Shown here one piece after another: positions 34,401 to 46,594 of a DNA stretch of 64,000 nt; position 1 is the stretch's first letter; each line of letters starts with the position of its first letter. Made by a program: the position numbers and the translations under genes. A model generated the notes under the pieces. That model was not told the DNA's origin. It saw only the letters and a program-made list of their open reading frames with translations, and did no database searches. The DNA is from Glycine soja (Eukaryota; Streptophyta; Magnoliopsida; Fabales; Fabaceae). The stretch lies in NCBI RefSeq assembly GCF_004193775.1, contig NC_041011.1:46383167-46447166 (forward strand), written 5' to 3'.

Positions 34401-37400
34401 AAATTATCATCTGGTTTTTGACTTCACATCAGAATTGTCTTAGGTTTTTCTTAATCAGTTATTCCTGTCTTTTGATGTCTACACAATAATTTGTTTGTCA
34501 TGATTCATTCAATAGGGTGGTATGTATATATTTCAATTTGTTTTTAAGATCAAGAGTCAATTTGGTTAGCAATAAATTTCAACTAATCAAATTATTCTAT
34601 TGTAATGATCCTGTAGGTCTCTGTGACTGACTAGTTACTTATAATTTTCTATGAAAATATTTTATCCTACAGACTTTGTATTTACTTGAGCATTCTGGTT
34701 CTTGGTTTGCCTTTAATTCAGGGGGAAGGATGAAGGGAACAGTGATTTAGAATATCTTGTGAATAGTTTCTCAGCGCTTGAAGCGAAGGTCCTTGAACAA
34801 TATACTTTTGCAAAGGTAATGAGAAAAATATTGTTCCTGTCCTTCAAGAAAATAACTGGGTGGGAAGCAGATGAATATAGAGGCTGTAATCAGAGTTGTA
34901 ACTTATAAGGGCATCTAATTATGTTTTGGTTTGTGAATTGTGAATACCATTATACTTGTTAATTTTTCTAAAAATAAACTTTTCTTGATTATCTGAATCA
35001 CCTGAAATAATTTACACTTTTCATGATTGGTTTTTGGAAAAATCATCATTTAGAATAATAGATTGTCCTTTGTTTCTCAAATGTCAAAGTATAGTCATAT
35101 TATCATACACTATAAATTATAAGGTTTTGTGTATTGATGGCTAGTAATCAGATGCTCGTCTTTCCTCCAAGTCTACCAGCCTGTACTTCATGCAGCCTAA
35201 GTTTCAGCGGTTGACTATGAATAATGAAAGAAAATAAATGAAGAAATTAGTATATGCTCTTAAGTTATACAAAGTTCTAAATATCAGGTCAGCTAATAGC
35301 AGATGTTCAATGATTAGTTTCCAACAAAAAAATCTTAATGTATATGTTGAGCTGAGTTAGATGTGCTGGAACATTGAATGTTAAAATTACTATAAAACAT
35401 TTGAATTTAGATTCCAGGTTGAAAAAGACTGGGTATTCTAAATCAGGAAAGACGGTAGTAAGTAGTAATACTGGGCCATACTCTTGTTGGAAAAAATTGC
35501 ACTGTGTATACCTGCTTTCACTATTCAATACCATGACAATTTATCATTTTCTCATCAGGCAAACTTGATCAGATCTGCTGCCATGAATTATCTGCTGCAT
35601 TCTGGCATTCAGTGGGGAGCAGCACCTGCAGTTAAAGTGAGGAGCCAGTGACAATAATGTTTATTGTAAATATGACAGTTCTTGTATTTGTTTGTTTTCC
35701 TTCAAAATGAGTTTTACTTTTTTCTTTTGGAAAATAATGTTTTGATGTGATGTTCCATCTTATGTTGGTTTCTTCCAGGGTGTTCGGGATGCAGCAGTAG
35801 AGTTGCTGCACACATTGGTAGCTGTGCATGCAGAGGTAAATATTGCATGTCATTTGGGATTATGAATCCTACATTTGCTTCCTTTTTTGCTAAATAGACT
35901 ACTTTAATAACACACCATGTGCTGAGCACCACCAAGGCCATGAAAATACTGACATTTTCGATTAAATCTTGAGATAAAAAATTTCCTATCCACCAAGATA
36001 TCAAACGTGTAGAATCAGATAACAGCCATATTATGTTTATTACACTGGACCAAACCAGTTAAAGGAAATGCTCCTCCCTGAGTTTCACTCGAATTACACA
36101 ACCCATTTTCAGTTATTGCTGGACAATGTACATCAGGACTAAGTCTTGAAGGACTTAATGAGGAAGGATATTTTCTATAATTCATAGGTGTTCAGAAATA
36201 TTTTGAAGAAGGAATATTTTGTGTTCAGAAAGTTAATTCTATGGTCATTTGACTTGCGTATTCTTTTTGTTGACCTTGTGCTAATGGTATTATTATACTT
36301 TGCTAAACTTTCGGGGTAAGCTCAGTTTAGACTTTAGAGGCCATACTTCTATATATAATTCATAGGTGTGAATAAAGAACCTGAACCTGATGCATAGAGC
36401 ATTTTAGTCAAAGCAGTCCCCGCTTTAGAAACTTCTTAAACTTCTCATTTTTGTTTACAGTTTAAACAATATCTGATCAGCACTATACAAATAATTGTTT
36501 CATCATATTTTGTCATAGGTTTTTGCTGGTGCTAAGCCTCTCTTGGATAAAACGCTTGGCATTCTTGTGGAAGGCTTGATTGACACATTTATCAGCATTT
36601 TTCATGAAAATGAAGCTACAGATCTTAGTGCACTTGATACAAATGGATTCTGTCAGCTCATGCTTGAGGTAAGTCTTAGTACTGCGGCATATTAAGCCCT
36701 TGATGATAGTAGATATGGCACATTAAGCCCCCGCTGAAGCTTGGCATGCCTTGATTTAGGAGTAACCTTCCCCAGCTCCCCCTAGATTTGGGTGTATTTG
36801 GAAAAGAAAAAAAGATATATAGTGTAGAAAACACCTTTAGTACCCTGGGATCTGGTGAACATTAAGGAACTGACAAAATATATATTCTTTATGCCATTAT
36901 TTTTCTATAATATGATAAAAACACAATATGCTTCTATCTTCTATGTTTCATGTCCTTTACCTGTAGTATATATTTTATACATGATGACCAAGAGCCTAAT
37001 TTTTTTAACTTAGATTGTTGATTAATCGACTTGTATCTTTGCAGCTTGAGTACTTCGAGACCATATTAAATCCATATTTTACTTCTGATGCAAGAGATTC
37101 CTTGAAGTCTTTGCAAGGATTACTTTTGGAAAAAGCCACGGAGAGTGTGACTGATGCTGTTGACAATCCAGGACACAATCGTCGGCCAACTCGTGGTAGT
37201 GAAGATGCACTTGCAGATGATAAGCAACAAGGAACAACTGTGTCACCTGATGAGCTCATTGTAAGCAAATAGTTAATGTAGTTTGTTACTCATTTCGCAT
37301 GTGGTATGTCTAAATGCTGAGGGATGCCGAATAAATTGGTGATTATTTTGGTTCCTTAGTTTGTGCTGGATGTGACATACTATAGACTTGTTTTGCTATA

Positions 37401-37741
37401 TGAGAACGGGGTTTATTTTGATGTGGGTTTTCTATGTTGTGAAATGGGTTCTGATACCAATCATTGTCTGTTGAATCCTGTTGTTAAATTTACTATCTAA
37501 AGCTGTATTTTGGGTATTTCAGTCTCTTGCACAGCAGTACAGCTCCGAGTTCCTTCAATCAGAGCTTGAGAGGACACGCATTAACACAGCATGCTTTGCG
37601 GAATCTTTTCCTTTGGACTCTGTGCCAGAACCAGCCAAATCTGCCTACTCTCCCTTCAGGAACTCAATGGATTCTCCTAGCAGAAACCACAGAGGTACCT
37701 ACAATACCGGAGCCTCAAGCTTCTCTCGGCATAGACATTGA
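24585..37741 (+). CDS. SEC5: Exocyst complex component SEC5 (21 exons, 1085 aa)
   Basis: Subunit of the octameric exocyst that tethers secretory vesicles to the plasma membrane. Exons: 24585-24950, 26296-26462, 26613-26704, 27507-27701, 27920-28047, 28144-28302, 28594-28698, 30509-30583, 30907-31044, 31138-31326, 31693-31836, 33072-33198, 33275-33485, 33769-33884, 34037-34268, 34722-34815, 35559-35636, 35779-35835, 36519-36668, 37045-37260, 37523-37741. The sum is 3258 nt with every junction GT..AG and in frame. The start MSSDSDEDELLQMALKEQA and acidic SEIEMLSISSGDED segment (about 66-80) match plant SEC5; the Sec5 core begins near residue 209 with EKLLYFSENFDAKMFLSRIH. Length is close to the Arabidopsis protein (about 1090 aa). 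The last exon is Ser/Arg-rich. The acceptor of exon 7 could alternatively be 6 nt upstream. The gene looks intact. Confidence 0.93.
24951..26295 (+). other. SEC5 intron 1 (1345 bp) carrying a hAT-type element
   Basis: Phase-0 intron; donor GTACGC at 24951, acceptor GACAG at 26295. It contains the small inverted-repeat element at 25410-25658 described separately. The remainder is AT-rich with no exon signals. Confidence 0.7.
25410..25658. mobile_element. Small hAT-like nonautonomous element in SEC5 intron 1
   Basis: Starts CAGGGCCGGCTCTGAGATTT and carries GGTGCCCTGGGCGAACTG just inside; ends with GGTGCCTGGGCGG...CCTAGACCGCCTTCAG, whose reverse complement CTGAAGGCGGTCTAGG resembles the start. 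GGGCCGGC-type ends with internal GCCCTGGGCG words are familiar from TTF-type plant hAT elements. About 249 bp, clearly more GC-rich at both ends than the intron. No clear 8-bp duplication was identified. Confidence 0.5.
28699..30508 (+). other. SEC5 intron 7 (1810 bp) with an LTR-like remnant
   Basis: The longest SEC5 intron. It holds a TRIM-type LTR remnant at 28930-29057, T-rich low-complexity DNA at 29490-29760, and otherwise nothing recognisable. Exon 8 begins after TTCATGTAG at 30508. Confidence 0.65.
28930..29057 (+). mobile_element. Solo LTR-like remnant of a TRIM-type miniature retrotransposon
   Basis: Begins TGTTGGGAAAAACTC and contains CACCCTATGAGCTAACTTTT and GAGTTAAGTTAGGTCCAAAC, ending near CCCACATTCTAAGA. 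This word order (TGTTGGG..., ACATTGGCTAGAGAT, GTATATAAGTGG as an internal TATA-like box, GAGCTAxCTTTTGG, GTTAGGTCCAAACCCACATTCTAAxA) is familiar to me as a short LTR shared among plant TRIM elements. The terminal CA is mutated to GA, and no matching 5-bp duplication is seen. Probably an old solo LTR. Confidence 0.55.
31369..31429. repeat. Compound (GT)(TA)(TG) microsatellite in SEC5 intron 10
   Basis: A short GT run, about 16 bp of TA, then about 38 bp of TG just inside the intron after exon 10. Likely length-polymorphic; transcribed as part of the SEC5 pre-mRNA. Confidence 0.95.
31837..33071 (+). other. SEC5 intron 11 (1235 bp) with a GC-richer insertion-like block
   Basis: From about 32090 to 32460 the sequence is purine-rich and much less AT-rich than the rest of the intron, then becomes T-rich to about 32560 (ATATTTCAATATAAATAC). 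This looks like part of a retroelement LTR or leader but I could not match it or find its partner, so only the compositional change is supported. Confidence 0.4.
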
Positions 37742-38329
37742 TGGTTATAAATTAGCTCCCTTATTCTTTTAGTTTGTTTGCCTATTGTATTTATTGTAGT
37801 ATATTTTTGGTTTAGTAGTTAATGAAAATTTGCATTCTTTGCACTGTTATCTCTTTGTAAAGGTGGATGACAATTACCACATATAATGAGTTTTGGAACA
37901 TATGTCCCCATTCATGTATGCCAACCTTAAGTGCAGTGAGTTTTGTCATTTGAGTTTTAAATTCGAGTTATTTTGTTAGCTGAATTGTTGGAGCCTTTGG
38001 ATGTGCATGCATTACAGTGAATCAAGGATATGAAGTGAGAAATGAATGTAGCTTATCCATCATCTTTGCAAAGCCTTGCATTAACAAACCAAAAAGAATG
38101 GTGCCCTTTTATTTGATCGATCAAATCTATAGTTATGTTGTGAAATCTTAATTTATACATCTGGTTCAGAGTCTTCGATCCACATATAATTTTCCGTTCT
38201 AGTAGCATAAAACTACTCTATCACTTGATAATATTTTCCCGTAAATTTATAATTATGTAGGTTTAGAATTGTTTTTTTCTTCTGAAATCATGAATTATTA
38301 CATAACTCTTGGATTCTTGTAAAAAAAAG

Positions 38330-39595
38330 GTTTAAATATGTTTTTGGTTCTTGATATATAACCGTTTTTTATATTTAGTTTCTAATAAATTTTTCCTTTG
38401 AATCGGGTTCATAATATTTTAAAACTTTTGTCAAGTCCTTGTCATTAGTCGAAATATGTTATCTACTCATGTGACTGTTAACTGGTCACACAGTCATATC
38501 ATGTGTGGTGTTATATCCAAATAAACGTACATGTAAGTTGATGATGTGTTTGTTGATGTCACATTATATGTTAATTAGATTATAATTATCTTAAAATGAA
38601 ACAAAAAGAATAATAGGGTTCCAAGAATTTTTTTTTCAATGATGACAAGGCTAAGAGTCTTCGACAGAGAAAAAACAGAAGTCGCCGATTGTGTAGGACT
38701 CGTTGGCGATGGTGATGAGGTAAGCAAAACAAACTTCAATGACCAAAACTCCGAAGAGGAGAAACCGTATTAGAAGGTTATGGAGAGAACTGGGCTTGCC
38801 TGAGGTGGGTTCCATGGTAAAATTGTACACTTTCCTCTCCTTTTTTTCACAGAAAAATAACTAAAAATGAAATTTTTTTAAAAAATAATGAATAAAGGAA
38901 AAGAATTGAAGTTGGATTCTGGATTTTCTTTTTTTTTATCATCGGAAGCAAAATCTTGTTGAAGTGTGGTTGGCACCGACTAGGGGTTTTGGTTGGGTGG
39001 CGGAGATTAGGAAATAGAGAGGGAGCAAGGGGCAAATCGGGAAAACATAATTTGTGAATGAGAAATTGAGTATGTAGTGTTTTTGTTAAAGTCGTAGGAG
39101 GATTACTCCAATCCATGTTCATCACCGACATTGGTACCCTCCTCCATGTTTGATTTGCCGCAATCCAAGACTCACTGGCCATGTCGGGTGCATCGTCGCG
39201 TGCGAAGAGGCAAAACTTTGATCACAACACAATGAAACTCAGATCTTAATTCGTGTGGTTCTCAGTTTTAAAACGTTTTTGTGGTGGTGGTGGTTCATCA
39301 TGTGTGAAGAGGCAAAACTTCAATAGTGACAGGAATAATATGAGTCGTTTTTTACTTAAAAATTTTTTTATGTAAAGTTTTACTTTGATAAAGATTATAT
39401 ATGATATCACACGTGACATGCTTGTGTAATCGGTTAACCGTTATGTAAATAGATAAAAAAATTTCAATGGATAACAACAATTTCATACAAAATTTTTTAA
39501 ATATTAAGGATTGAATTCGAAAGAAAAATTTATTAAAGATTAAATGATAAAAATGGGTATATATCAAGGACAAAAACATATTAGAGAAAAAAAAA
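38330..39595. mobile_element. MULE-like element with about 240-bp terminal inverted repeats
   Basis: The left arm starts at GGTTTAAATATGTTTTTGGT and the reverse complement of the right end starts TCTAATATGTTTTTGTCCTT. Pairing continues through TTGATATATA, CTAATAAATTTTTC, TGACTGTTAACTGGTCACAC against TAACGGTTAACCGATTACAC, and ATGTGTGGTGTTATAT. The internal part (about 38590-39340) is less AT-rich and has a direct repeat (GAAGAGGCAAAACTT near 39206 and 39308). No transposase is seen. Flanking A-rich 9-mers (TAAAAAAAA/GAAAAAAAA) may be the duplication but are uninformative. Long TIRs fit Mutator-like elements; the internal segment may be captured host DNA. Confidence 0.65.
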
Positions 39596-39623
39596 TCTTG
39601 ATTCGAAGATGATGCTTGACTAG

Positions 39624-39624
<1 letters not shown>

Positions 39625-39719
<95 letters not shown>
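39625..39719. repeat. (ATT)n trinucleotide microsatellite, about 95 bp
   Basis: An essentially perfect TTA/ATT run of about 31 units, 30 bp outside the right end of the MULE-like element. The poly-Leu, poly-Asn and poly-Ile frames here are artefacts of the repeat. Confidence 0.97.
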
Positions 39720-40752
39720 GGATGATTGTTTTTTATATTCATATTTCTGTATGAGCATTCTCGCGATTGTAAGTTTATTCGATTCAAATTTTTCTTGATG
39801 TTCGGGATTGAGAGTACGAATGTCAAGTTCTTTTTCTTGTCTGGATGCTCAAAATCCTTGAAATTCATTACTTTAAAAAAAAGGCTAGCGATGCACTTTT
39901 TTCCTAATATATTCGACTAACTGAAATTTATTGAAACTTATAAATTCTAGCTAATGGTTTGATAATTTTGCAGTTTTTCTTAAGAAAATATGTTATGAAC
40001 ACTTTTGTCTTTATATTATAGCTTCTTTAAAAGTCTTCACAATAATTTATTTAGGAAGGTTTGGAGGTTATATAATAATAATTTCCTATTATTGTCACTC
40101 ATTTAAAAGAACTCTCAATCGAGAGGTTTAGGGGAACTTCTCATTTCTTTTCCTAAATCACCCATTAAAACGTTTTTTGCTTTGGTCACAAACGCATGGT
40201 ATATTCGAGAGGTGGAGGGAGAAAACGGAAACAGAAGAAAACATGATGGAAAAATGAAGGGAAGAGAATGTGATCTACTGATCTTTACGGTTACTCTGAT
40301 GAAAAATTTTAAGCAACGAGTTTTCATCCACGTTCGTATATGATCAAATATAATAAGAAAAATCGAAGAGAGTATAATGTGGTGTAAAAGTATTAATTAA
40401 ACACGTTTTTAGGATTCTGTAGCAATTTGGTGATAAGAAGGAAGTTGAGATATAGGAGTCATGAGTTGTTAAAGTTTCCTAACATAATCATGCAACACGT
40501 ACGGTGCGCTTTGGGTGTTTTCCCTTTTGACACGAATAAACGTCATGTTCATTGAACAAAACGTGAATCAAAGGTCCCAAAAGCAAGGCTACCTACCACT
40601 CTTTCCCGGCAAAAACAGCTTATCCCATTAAGCACTTGCTATGTCTTCATCTGCATGAACAATGCCCTCTTATTGTCGACAAAGTTTTCAACAATATTAT
40701 CAACTCCACTTTAAAAAGTTCTTACCATTCATTCACACACACACAAACCTAG

Positions 40753-40760
40753 TATAAAAG
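40753..40760 (+). promoter_or_regulatory. Orphan TATA box in a promoter-like segment
   Basis: TATAAAAG in the context CCTAGTATAAAAGAGA, preceded by about 250 bp of less AT-rich sequence and a CA-rich stretch. 33 bp downstream an ATG at 40793 opens a 62-codon frame (start MKRRIRDCHQRRLTRG) that I do not recognise. It may drive a noncoding RNA or be a relic; no transcript evidence exists here. Confidence 0.3.
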
Positions 40761-41677
40761 AGAATAGAGAAAAAGTTCAAGACAGAGAAAAGATGAAAAG
40801 AAGAATCAGGGATTGTCACCAAAGACGATTGACAAGAGGTGTGATAGTTATTAAAAGCATATATACACACACCTTAATTAGGTCAACACAAAAGGGAGGG
40901 GGGTTAGTCCTTAATTTAAATACACAAAATCGTATAAACGGCAATGATGTAGCGGATTTTCATTATATCAGAATAATGTAGAACACATACTCTATGATTC
41001 GTTTGTTTAAACTTAAAAAAAAATGATTTGACGATGTTTTCTTATATCAAAAGATGATATTCTTTGTATGAAAAAATAGTAAAATATTCTTTTGAGAATT
41101 TTGTTTTTAAATTAAATAATTATTGTAATTTGTTTTAAATTAAAAAGCATCTTTTCTTTTTTAAAATTCATAAATAAGCAAGACTTCAATATTTGGATTC
41201 TAGTTAGCTCTTCCAAACTTTAACATGTCAATATCATGTCATGAAATAGCAGTAAAAAAATTTGTTATGAAAGAAAATAAAATTATCAAAATAGAACTTG
41301 CCATTATTAGTGAATGTTAAGCAAATAACGGGAAGTTCTATTTTAATTATTTATTGTCTTTCTTTCTTATGACATGGCCAAATTAATGAGAATCTAAATT
41401 TTCATTAAAGTTACATTTCAGATAATTATAAAGTTATAGCTTAATTAAAGCAATTGAAAATATGCATAAACACTCGAGTTAAAATATTCTTTCATCCAAG
41501 ATTATCATGTGATGGTATTGTTATATATATATATTATCTAAATCTATACTACTTGGATAAGTGAATCAATAGATGATGATCTATCTATCTAATTCTCAGT
41601 TGTTTATTTAATGTAAAATCTCTTAAAAAGATTTATTAAACAAGAAGACAAATATCTTAAAGATTTGATTTGTCATC

Positions 41678-42480
41678 CTTATGATGGCCACAATGACGGT
41701 GATAATTGTGACGACGGAGGTGGTGGTAGTTGATAACGGTGATGATGACAACGACAATCATGGTAGTGACTACAACGGTAGTCATAGTGGTGATAGTGAC
41801 GATGACAAAGATCATGGACGTGGTGGTGGTTGATGTTGGTGGCGATGATAGTGGCTACAATGATGGTGATGGTGGTGGTAGCGACAATCATGACAATGAT
41901 GCTTAGTTGAGATATTTTAGGGAGTGATAATTGAGATCTTTATAGATTTGTTTGTTGGTGTTATTGTTTGGTTAATTTTTGGAGATTTGATGATATATTA
42001 AATTTTTATTTAAAATTTTAAATATTTGAATCTCGTTTATTATTTCAAATTAAAATTAATTCAAATTAAAATTCAATATAATAATTAAATCTCTAAAAGA
42101 TTCATAAAATACATTATACAGTATCTCAATTATTCTTAACTCATCACCATCACCATGAGCACCACCATCGTCATTGTTGTGATGGTGGTGACAACGAAGA
42201 TGATGACGGTCATGGTTTAAGATAATGTGGTGACCGTAACAATCATGATAGTGGTTGCAACGGTGACCATGATGGTGACAATGATAACGATAACGATAAA
42301 GGTCATGACAGTAGATGTAATGACAGTAGTCATAATAACGTTGATGATGGTGACGGTGCTAGCGATCGTCATGGTGATGGCAAGGATAGTCATGATAATA
42401 ATGGGATAACTAAAATATTTTAGAAAATGATAATAGAAATATTTATAGATTTATTTATTGTTTGCTTAATCTTCATCTAA
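41678..42480. repeat. Duplicated degenerate GAT/GGT trinucleotide-rich minisatellite
   Basis: Two blocks (41678-41903 and about 42135-42405) are built from imperfect GAT/GGT/GAC/AAC triplets (TGGTGGTGAT, GACAATGATAACGAT). Each is followed by a similar unique tail: GATATTTTAGGGAGTGATAA with CTTTATAGATTTGTTTGTTG at 41910-41970, and AATATTTTAGAAAATGATAA with TTTATAGATTTATTTATTG at 42412-42465. The whole unit of about 500 bp is therefore an old tandem duplication. Open frames within it are repeat artefacts. Confidence 0.75.
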
Positions 42481-44149
42481 GTTGTTATTAGTTGTTTTCA
42501 TGTTCTCACACATAGTGTTGCCACAAGAGTCATACAATCCCAAAAAATAGAAAAGTTCAACTAATGTTGAAAATAATTTACACGAAAAACCTTCTATTGT
42601 TCAAAATGAAGAATGGGTTTCTTGATACCCATGACTCTTGGGTTTTATAGTAGTTTCCTCTATTTTTTTTTTTTGTTTCTGGTACCGAGCTTCCTCTATC
42701 ACACAAAATATATTTATATCAAGATACGAGGTACTATGAGTGTGACTTGTTGGCACACTTTATCAGTGTAAATGATGACAATGTATGGAACTATATCATC
42801 AAATCCCTGATAGCTGTGATATATATCAAGTGGTACTGTTTCTTTCTCTAGTTATTTATTTGTTTTAAATGCAATCATATATGAGATCGTGTGTCGTGAT
42901 AGCAGTGATGGGCATAATTCTTATAAAACATGAAATTTAATGGGAGTCTTTTAGAAAGCTATCGCGTGGATGGACGCAAGTAGGAGCAGTGACAAATTTA
43001 TAGAGCAATTTAAAAGGAGAAAACGTGACACAGTATATTCAATGTGTATTGAGGAATTATGAGGCAGCATTTTAGTTGTGTTGAGGACACGTTATATTCT
43101 AAGTACATGCAATAGTAATAGTTGGTAAAAAGATGATGCCGACACAATACTAAAAACATACATATTTTCTATTAAGAACAAAAGAACTACATAAATTATG
43201 TTTAAAAAAAGAAGAAGTAGAAGAACTACATAGGCAGTACAACTCTTTTGTTCAACGCTTTATTTAAAGTTAACAAGAAAAACATCACGTAAAAATTTAC
43301 GCAATACCTACTTATGGAGCACAACAATGAAAAAATATCTTATTGATTAATATAATTTTTCAAACACTTGTATAGTTTAGTGAAATAATTTAAATTTTTA
43401 TATTTTTATTTAATGCAAAATCCGATACAAATAACTTTTCTTTATTTGAAACTTGTATAATGCTAATTTGTATCACGTACAATATTAAGTTTATAATTTA
43501 CATTTTTTTATATTATTATGATTATGGAAAATGTTAGACATACACTCCATTTTAGAGGTGGAGAAAGAGAGATAGAGAGAAAGAAAAAATGATAGATATG
43601 ATATGTGAAGTGATAAAAAAGATAAAGAGATAGAGAATAAAGTGATAAAAGCCAGTTGTAAGAGATTAAGATGAATGAGTAACATTATTCTATAGTTACA
43701 TGTATTATATATATATATTTATTGTAATTTGTAACTATTATTTTTACTTTTATAAATGGGAAGACCGGAAATAAGGGAAGCTTGATAAAACAAATAATTT
43801 ACATGTTTATTTTTTATTAAGTAAAATAATTTCACGAAAATAAAAAAAGAATAAGATGAGTAATTATTTTAAAGTTACTCTAACTAAGAGTAATTTGATC
43901 CTCCTCTTTTAAAAATATAGATGCACTAATTAGCTAGAAAAAGAACTTTACCGTTACAGTAATTTTATGTAATTCATAAGTATCCAAATATTGAGATACT
44001 ATTTGTCTTTAAAAAAGTACTTGTAGATATTTATAATTAGATAAGATTAATGGATTAATGTTTTTATTGATTTACATTGCGCAGTACGCACGCCTGATGT
44101 AGTATGTAAATTTATCATTAGTTTTCTAGTCAATCTAGATTTTAAAAAA

Positions 44150-44510
44150 AATATTAATTCAATACTCAACAAATTTATTATACATATGAGTTTGTAACTA
44201 TATAACCATGTAATGTTATAAATTACTCTTACATCTCTTGTGTTAACATCGTTAATTCAATACTCAACAAATTTATAGTAAATTATACTTACATTTCTTA
44301 TGTTAACATCGTTAACTAATGCCAATTGAAATATATGAGTAGATAAAATTATCCTAACATCTTCATTACACTTGCACCCCTTATGTTTTTCTTAAATTGC
44401 ATCTGATACTCCTCCTTTTTTTTTAATTACTTTTATCCCCTTCCGTAAACGTCGTTAATTAATTGGCGTCAATTGAAATATGTGAACTGACGAAATTATC
44501 CTAACATCTT
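44150..44510. repeat. Nested degenerate direct repeats
   Basis: TTAATTCAATACTCAACAAA occurs at about 44154 and 44251; TTACATxTCTTxTGTTAACATCGTTAA at about 44229 and 44290; and CCAATTGAAATATxTGA...AAATTATCCTAACATCTT at about 44320 and 44468. This implies at least two rounds of local duplication. No function is visible. Confidence 0.6.
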
Positions 44511-45815
44511 TGTTAAATACTCAATAACAAATTAACAATTGACCCTATGAATGGATTTTTCTTAAGATAATAACAATTTTTTTTAATATTTGACTATTAC
44601 TTCATTATTGTTAACACTTGAAGAATATGCAGTTCTTGATTGAGACATTATATCAAACACCTAGCCATAAAAAATAAATATTTCAAAGAAAGGAGTTAAA
44701 AACACAAATGCAGGAGAAAACACTAAAATTTGAAACAAAGGATCATATTCAATTAATGACATTGTTGGGAATACGTCCAACAAAAACGCAACAACCAAAT
44801 GATCCAACATGCACCAAAAAATTGAACTAAAAAGAAGAAGAAGAAGGAAGAGTGTTAACACATGCTTACCAACAATGTGGGTTCATCCAACAAAAAGTTG
44901 GATTCATGTCCAATTAGAGAAAAAAAAAGGAAGAGTGTAAAAATATTTTAAGATTGAAAATAATACTATGTCTTTTATGGAATTAAGAGGAAGATGAGAA
45001 TATTTTAGACATAAATTTTTATTAAAAATTATGTGACTAACATGTACTTATTTTTTGTTAAATTATTAAATGATGTTTAAGAGAGATATAGTCCGAGTGT
45101 AATGTGAATTAAACAATTAAAGGATTTTTTATAAGATAAAAAATATTAAATGCAATTTAAAAAAAAAACACAAGAAATACTAATATAATTTACTCTTTTA
45201 TTTATTCTTAGTTTCAAGATTCATCGCATAATGTGTTAGTGTCAGTGGCACTGGACCAAATGCCCTCCCTTTGATTGGTATGCGTGTGTAAATCTCCTTT
45301 ACTATAAAATTACTTCATAAATAAGTTTAATCGAATTAACTAAAAAAACCCTGTAGTTATCCATTCTTGAGCACTTTTAACTCACTAAGGGACTTAATTG
45401 GTCTAAGATTTTAATATTTTAAACTATAAGTTCAACGTATCTATTATAATAATCCATTTCATTAAAAGTATGACTGGGCTTCATACAAAATTATCTTTTT
45501 ATATAAAAAAGCAACACACTTACTACCATAAAAAAAAAAGTTGCATTTTTTCTTTAAAAAAACGAAATTATAACCTGTTCAAAGAAAATTGTCAATGGCT
45601 GGTGATAATGTACCTAACTATATTGAAAAACTCAAATGATTGGTGGATGGCCATAAGAATTGAGTTTTTTCAGTGGGTTGTGTGGTCCAATGAGAAGCTC
45701 ACATCGTATCACACAGAAAACAAAACCAAGTGGAGGGAACAGAGTTTGTGCTGTGCATCAACCTATTACTATAAAAAAATAGAATACAAAAAATGAAAAA
45801 GAACCGAGTGGGCAG

Positions 45816-45835
45816 CACGTGCCATTTGACACGTG
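45816..45835. promoter_or_regulatory. Paired palindromic G-boxes (CACGTG x2)
   Basis: CACGTG at 45816-45821 and at 45830-45835, both followed by CC (CACGTGCC, ABRE/G-box type), 14 bp apart, in a locally less AT-rich stretch (45800-46000). Such pairs bind bZIP/bHLH factors in plant promoters. No gene start was recognised within 1 kb, so this is a motif-level annotation only. Confidence 0.35.
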
Positions 45836-46594
45836 CCGATTCTGTTTCAATGAAAGTCTTTTTCTAACTCTATCTATGATTGGGTCCTCATTCTGACTCA
45901 TTGAACTTGATCCGTCACAGCCCAATGCAGCAACGAGAAGAAGCGAAATGGATGGTAACGTGTCATGCGACAGTAGGTTACATTAGCAAAACAGTGTTGT
46001 GGAGAAAAAGCAGAAAGAAAAAAGGTAAATACTTTGGGGGGAAAACAAATCCTTTAAAATAAATTCCTTAATAAAATATATGTGATTTTGGAATCGCAAC
46101 GGGTAGCAATTCATTTTTTAAAATTAATAAATAAGTTCTTTTGTTTATTTTCCAAACAAATGTAAAAATAAAATAAAATGAAATCACATCAAAATAAGTA
46201 TATTCACCTAGCATATTTCCTTTTAAACGAGGAATTCAATTTTCTTTAGTGGTACCTTAACTTTAAAATTTCGTGAGTGAAAATAGAGTATATACTGAAT
46301 TTTTTTTACTCTTTTAAGCATTTTTTTTATTAAAGTGTGACTCAAATTAGTCACAATCAAATATAATTTCAAAATATATGAGGAGAAAGAAGAGTCATGC
46401 GGGCGCATGCGCACATCGTTATATATTTGACAACTCATGGTCCTTGAAGCAAAATCCACCATCAAACATTCGAAGTTGTGTACTTCTATTATGCCCGGGA
46501 AGTTTAGGATTTTATTTTTATCTTTATATATTTTAATCCTCAATATAAAGTGTGTCACTTCCAAGTTACAAACCTCACCCCACCTTGGGGGTCG

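Noticed and set aside
39564..39868. Long poly-Leu, poly-Asn and poly-Ile open frames
   Set aside because: They are the six-frame readings of the perfect ATT/AAT microsatellite at 39625-39719, not genes.
41679..42409. Open frames rich in Met/Val/Thr/Ile or His on both strands
   Set aside because: They come from the degenerate GAT/GGT minisatellite; no domain and no splice context.
45470..45796. 108-codon plus-strand frame
   Set aside because: Lys/Tyr/Trp-rich random-looking translation in AT-rich DNA; no domain and no gene context beyond the G-box pair that follows it.
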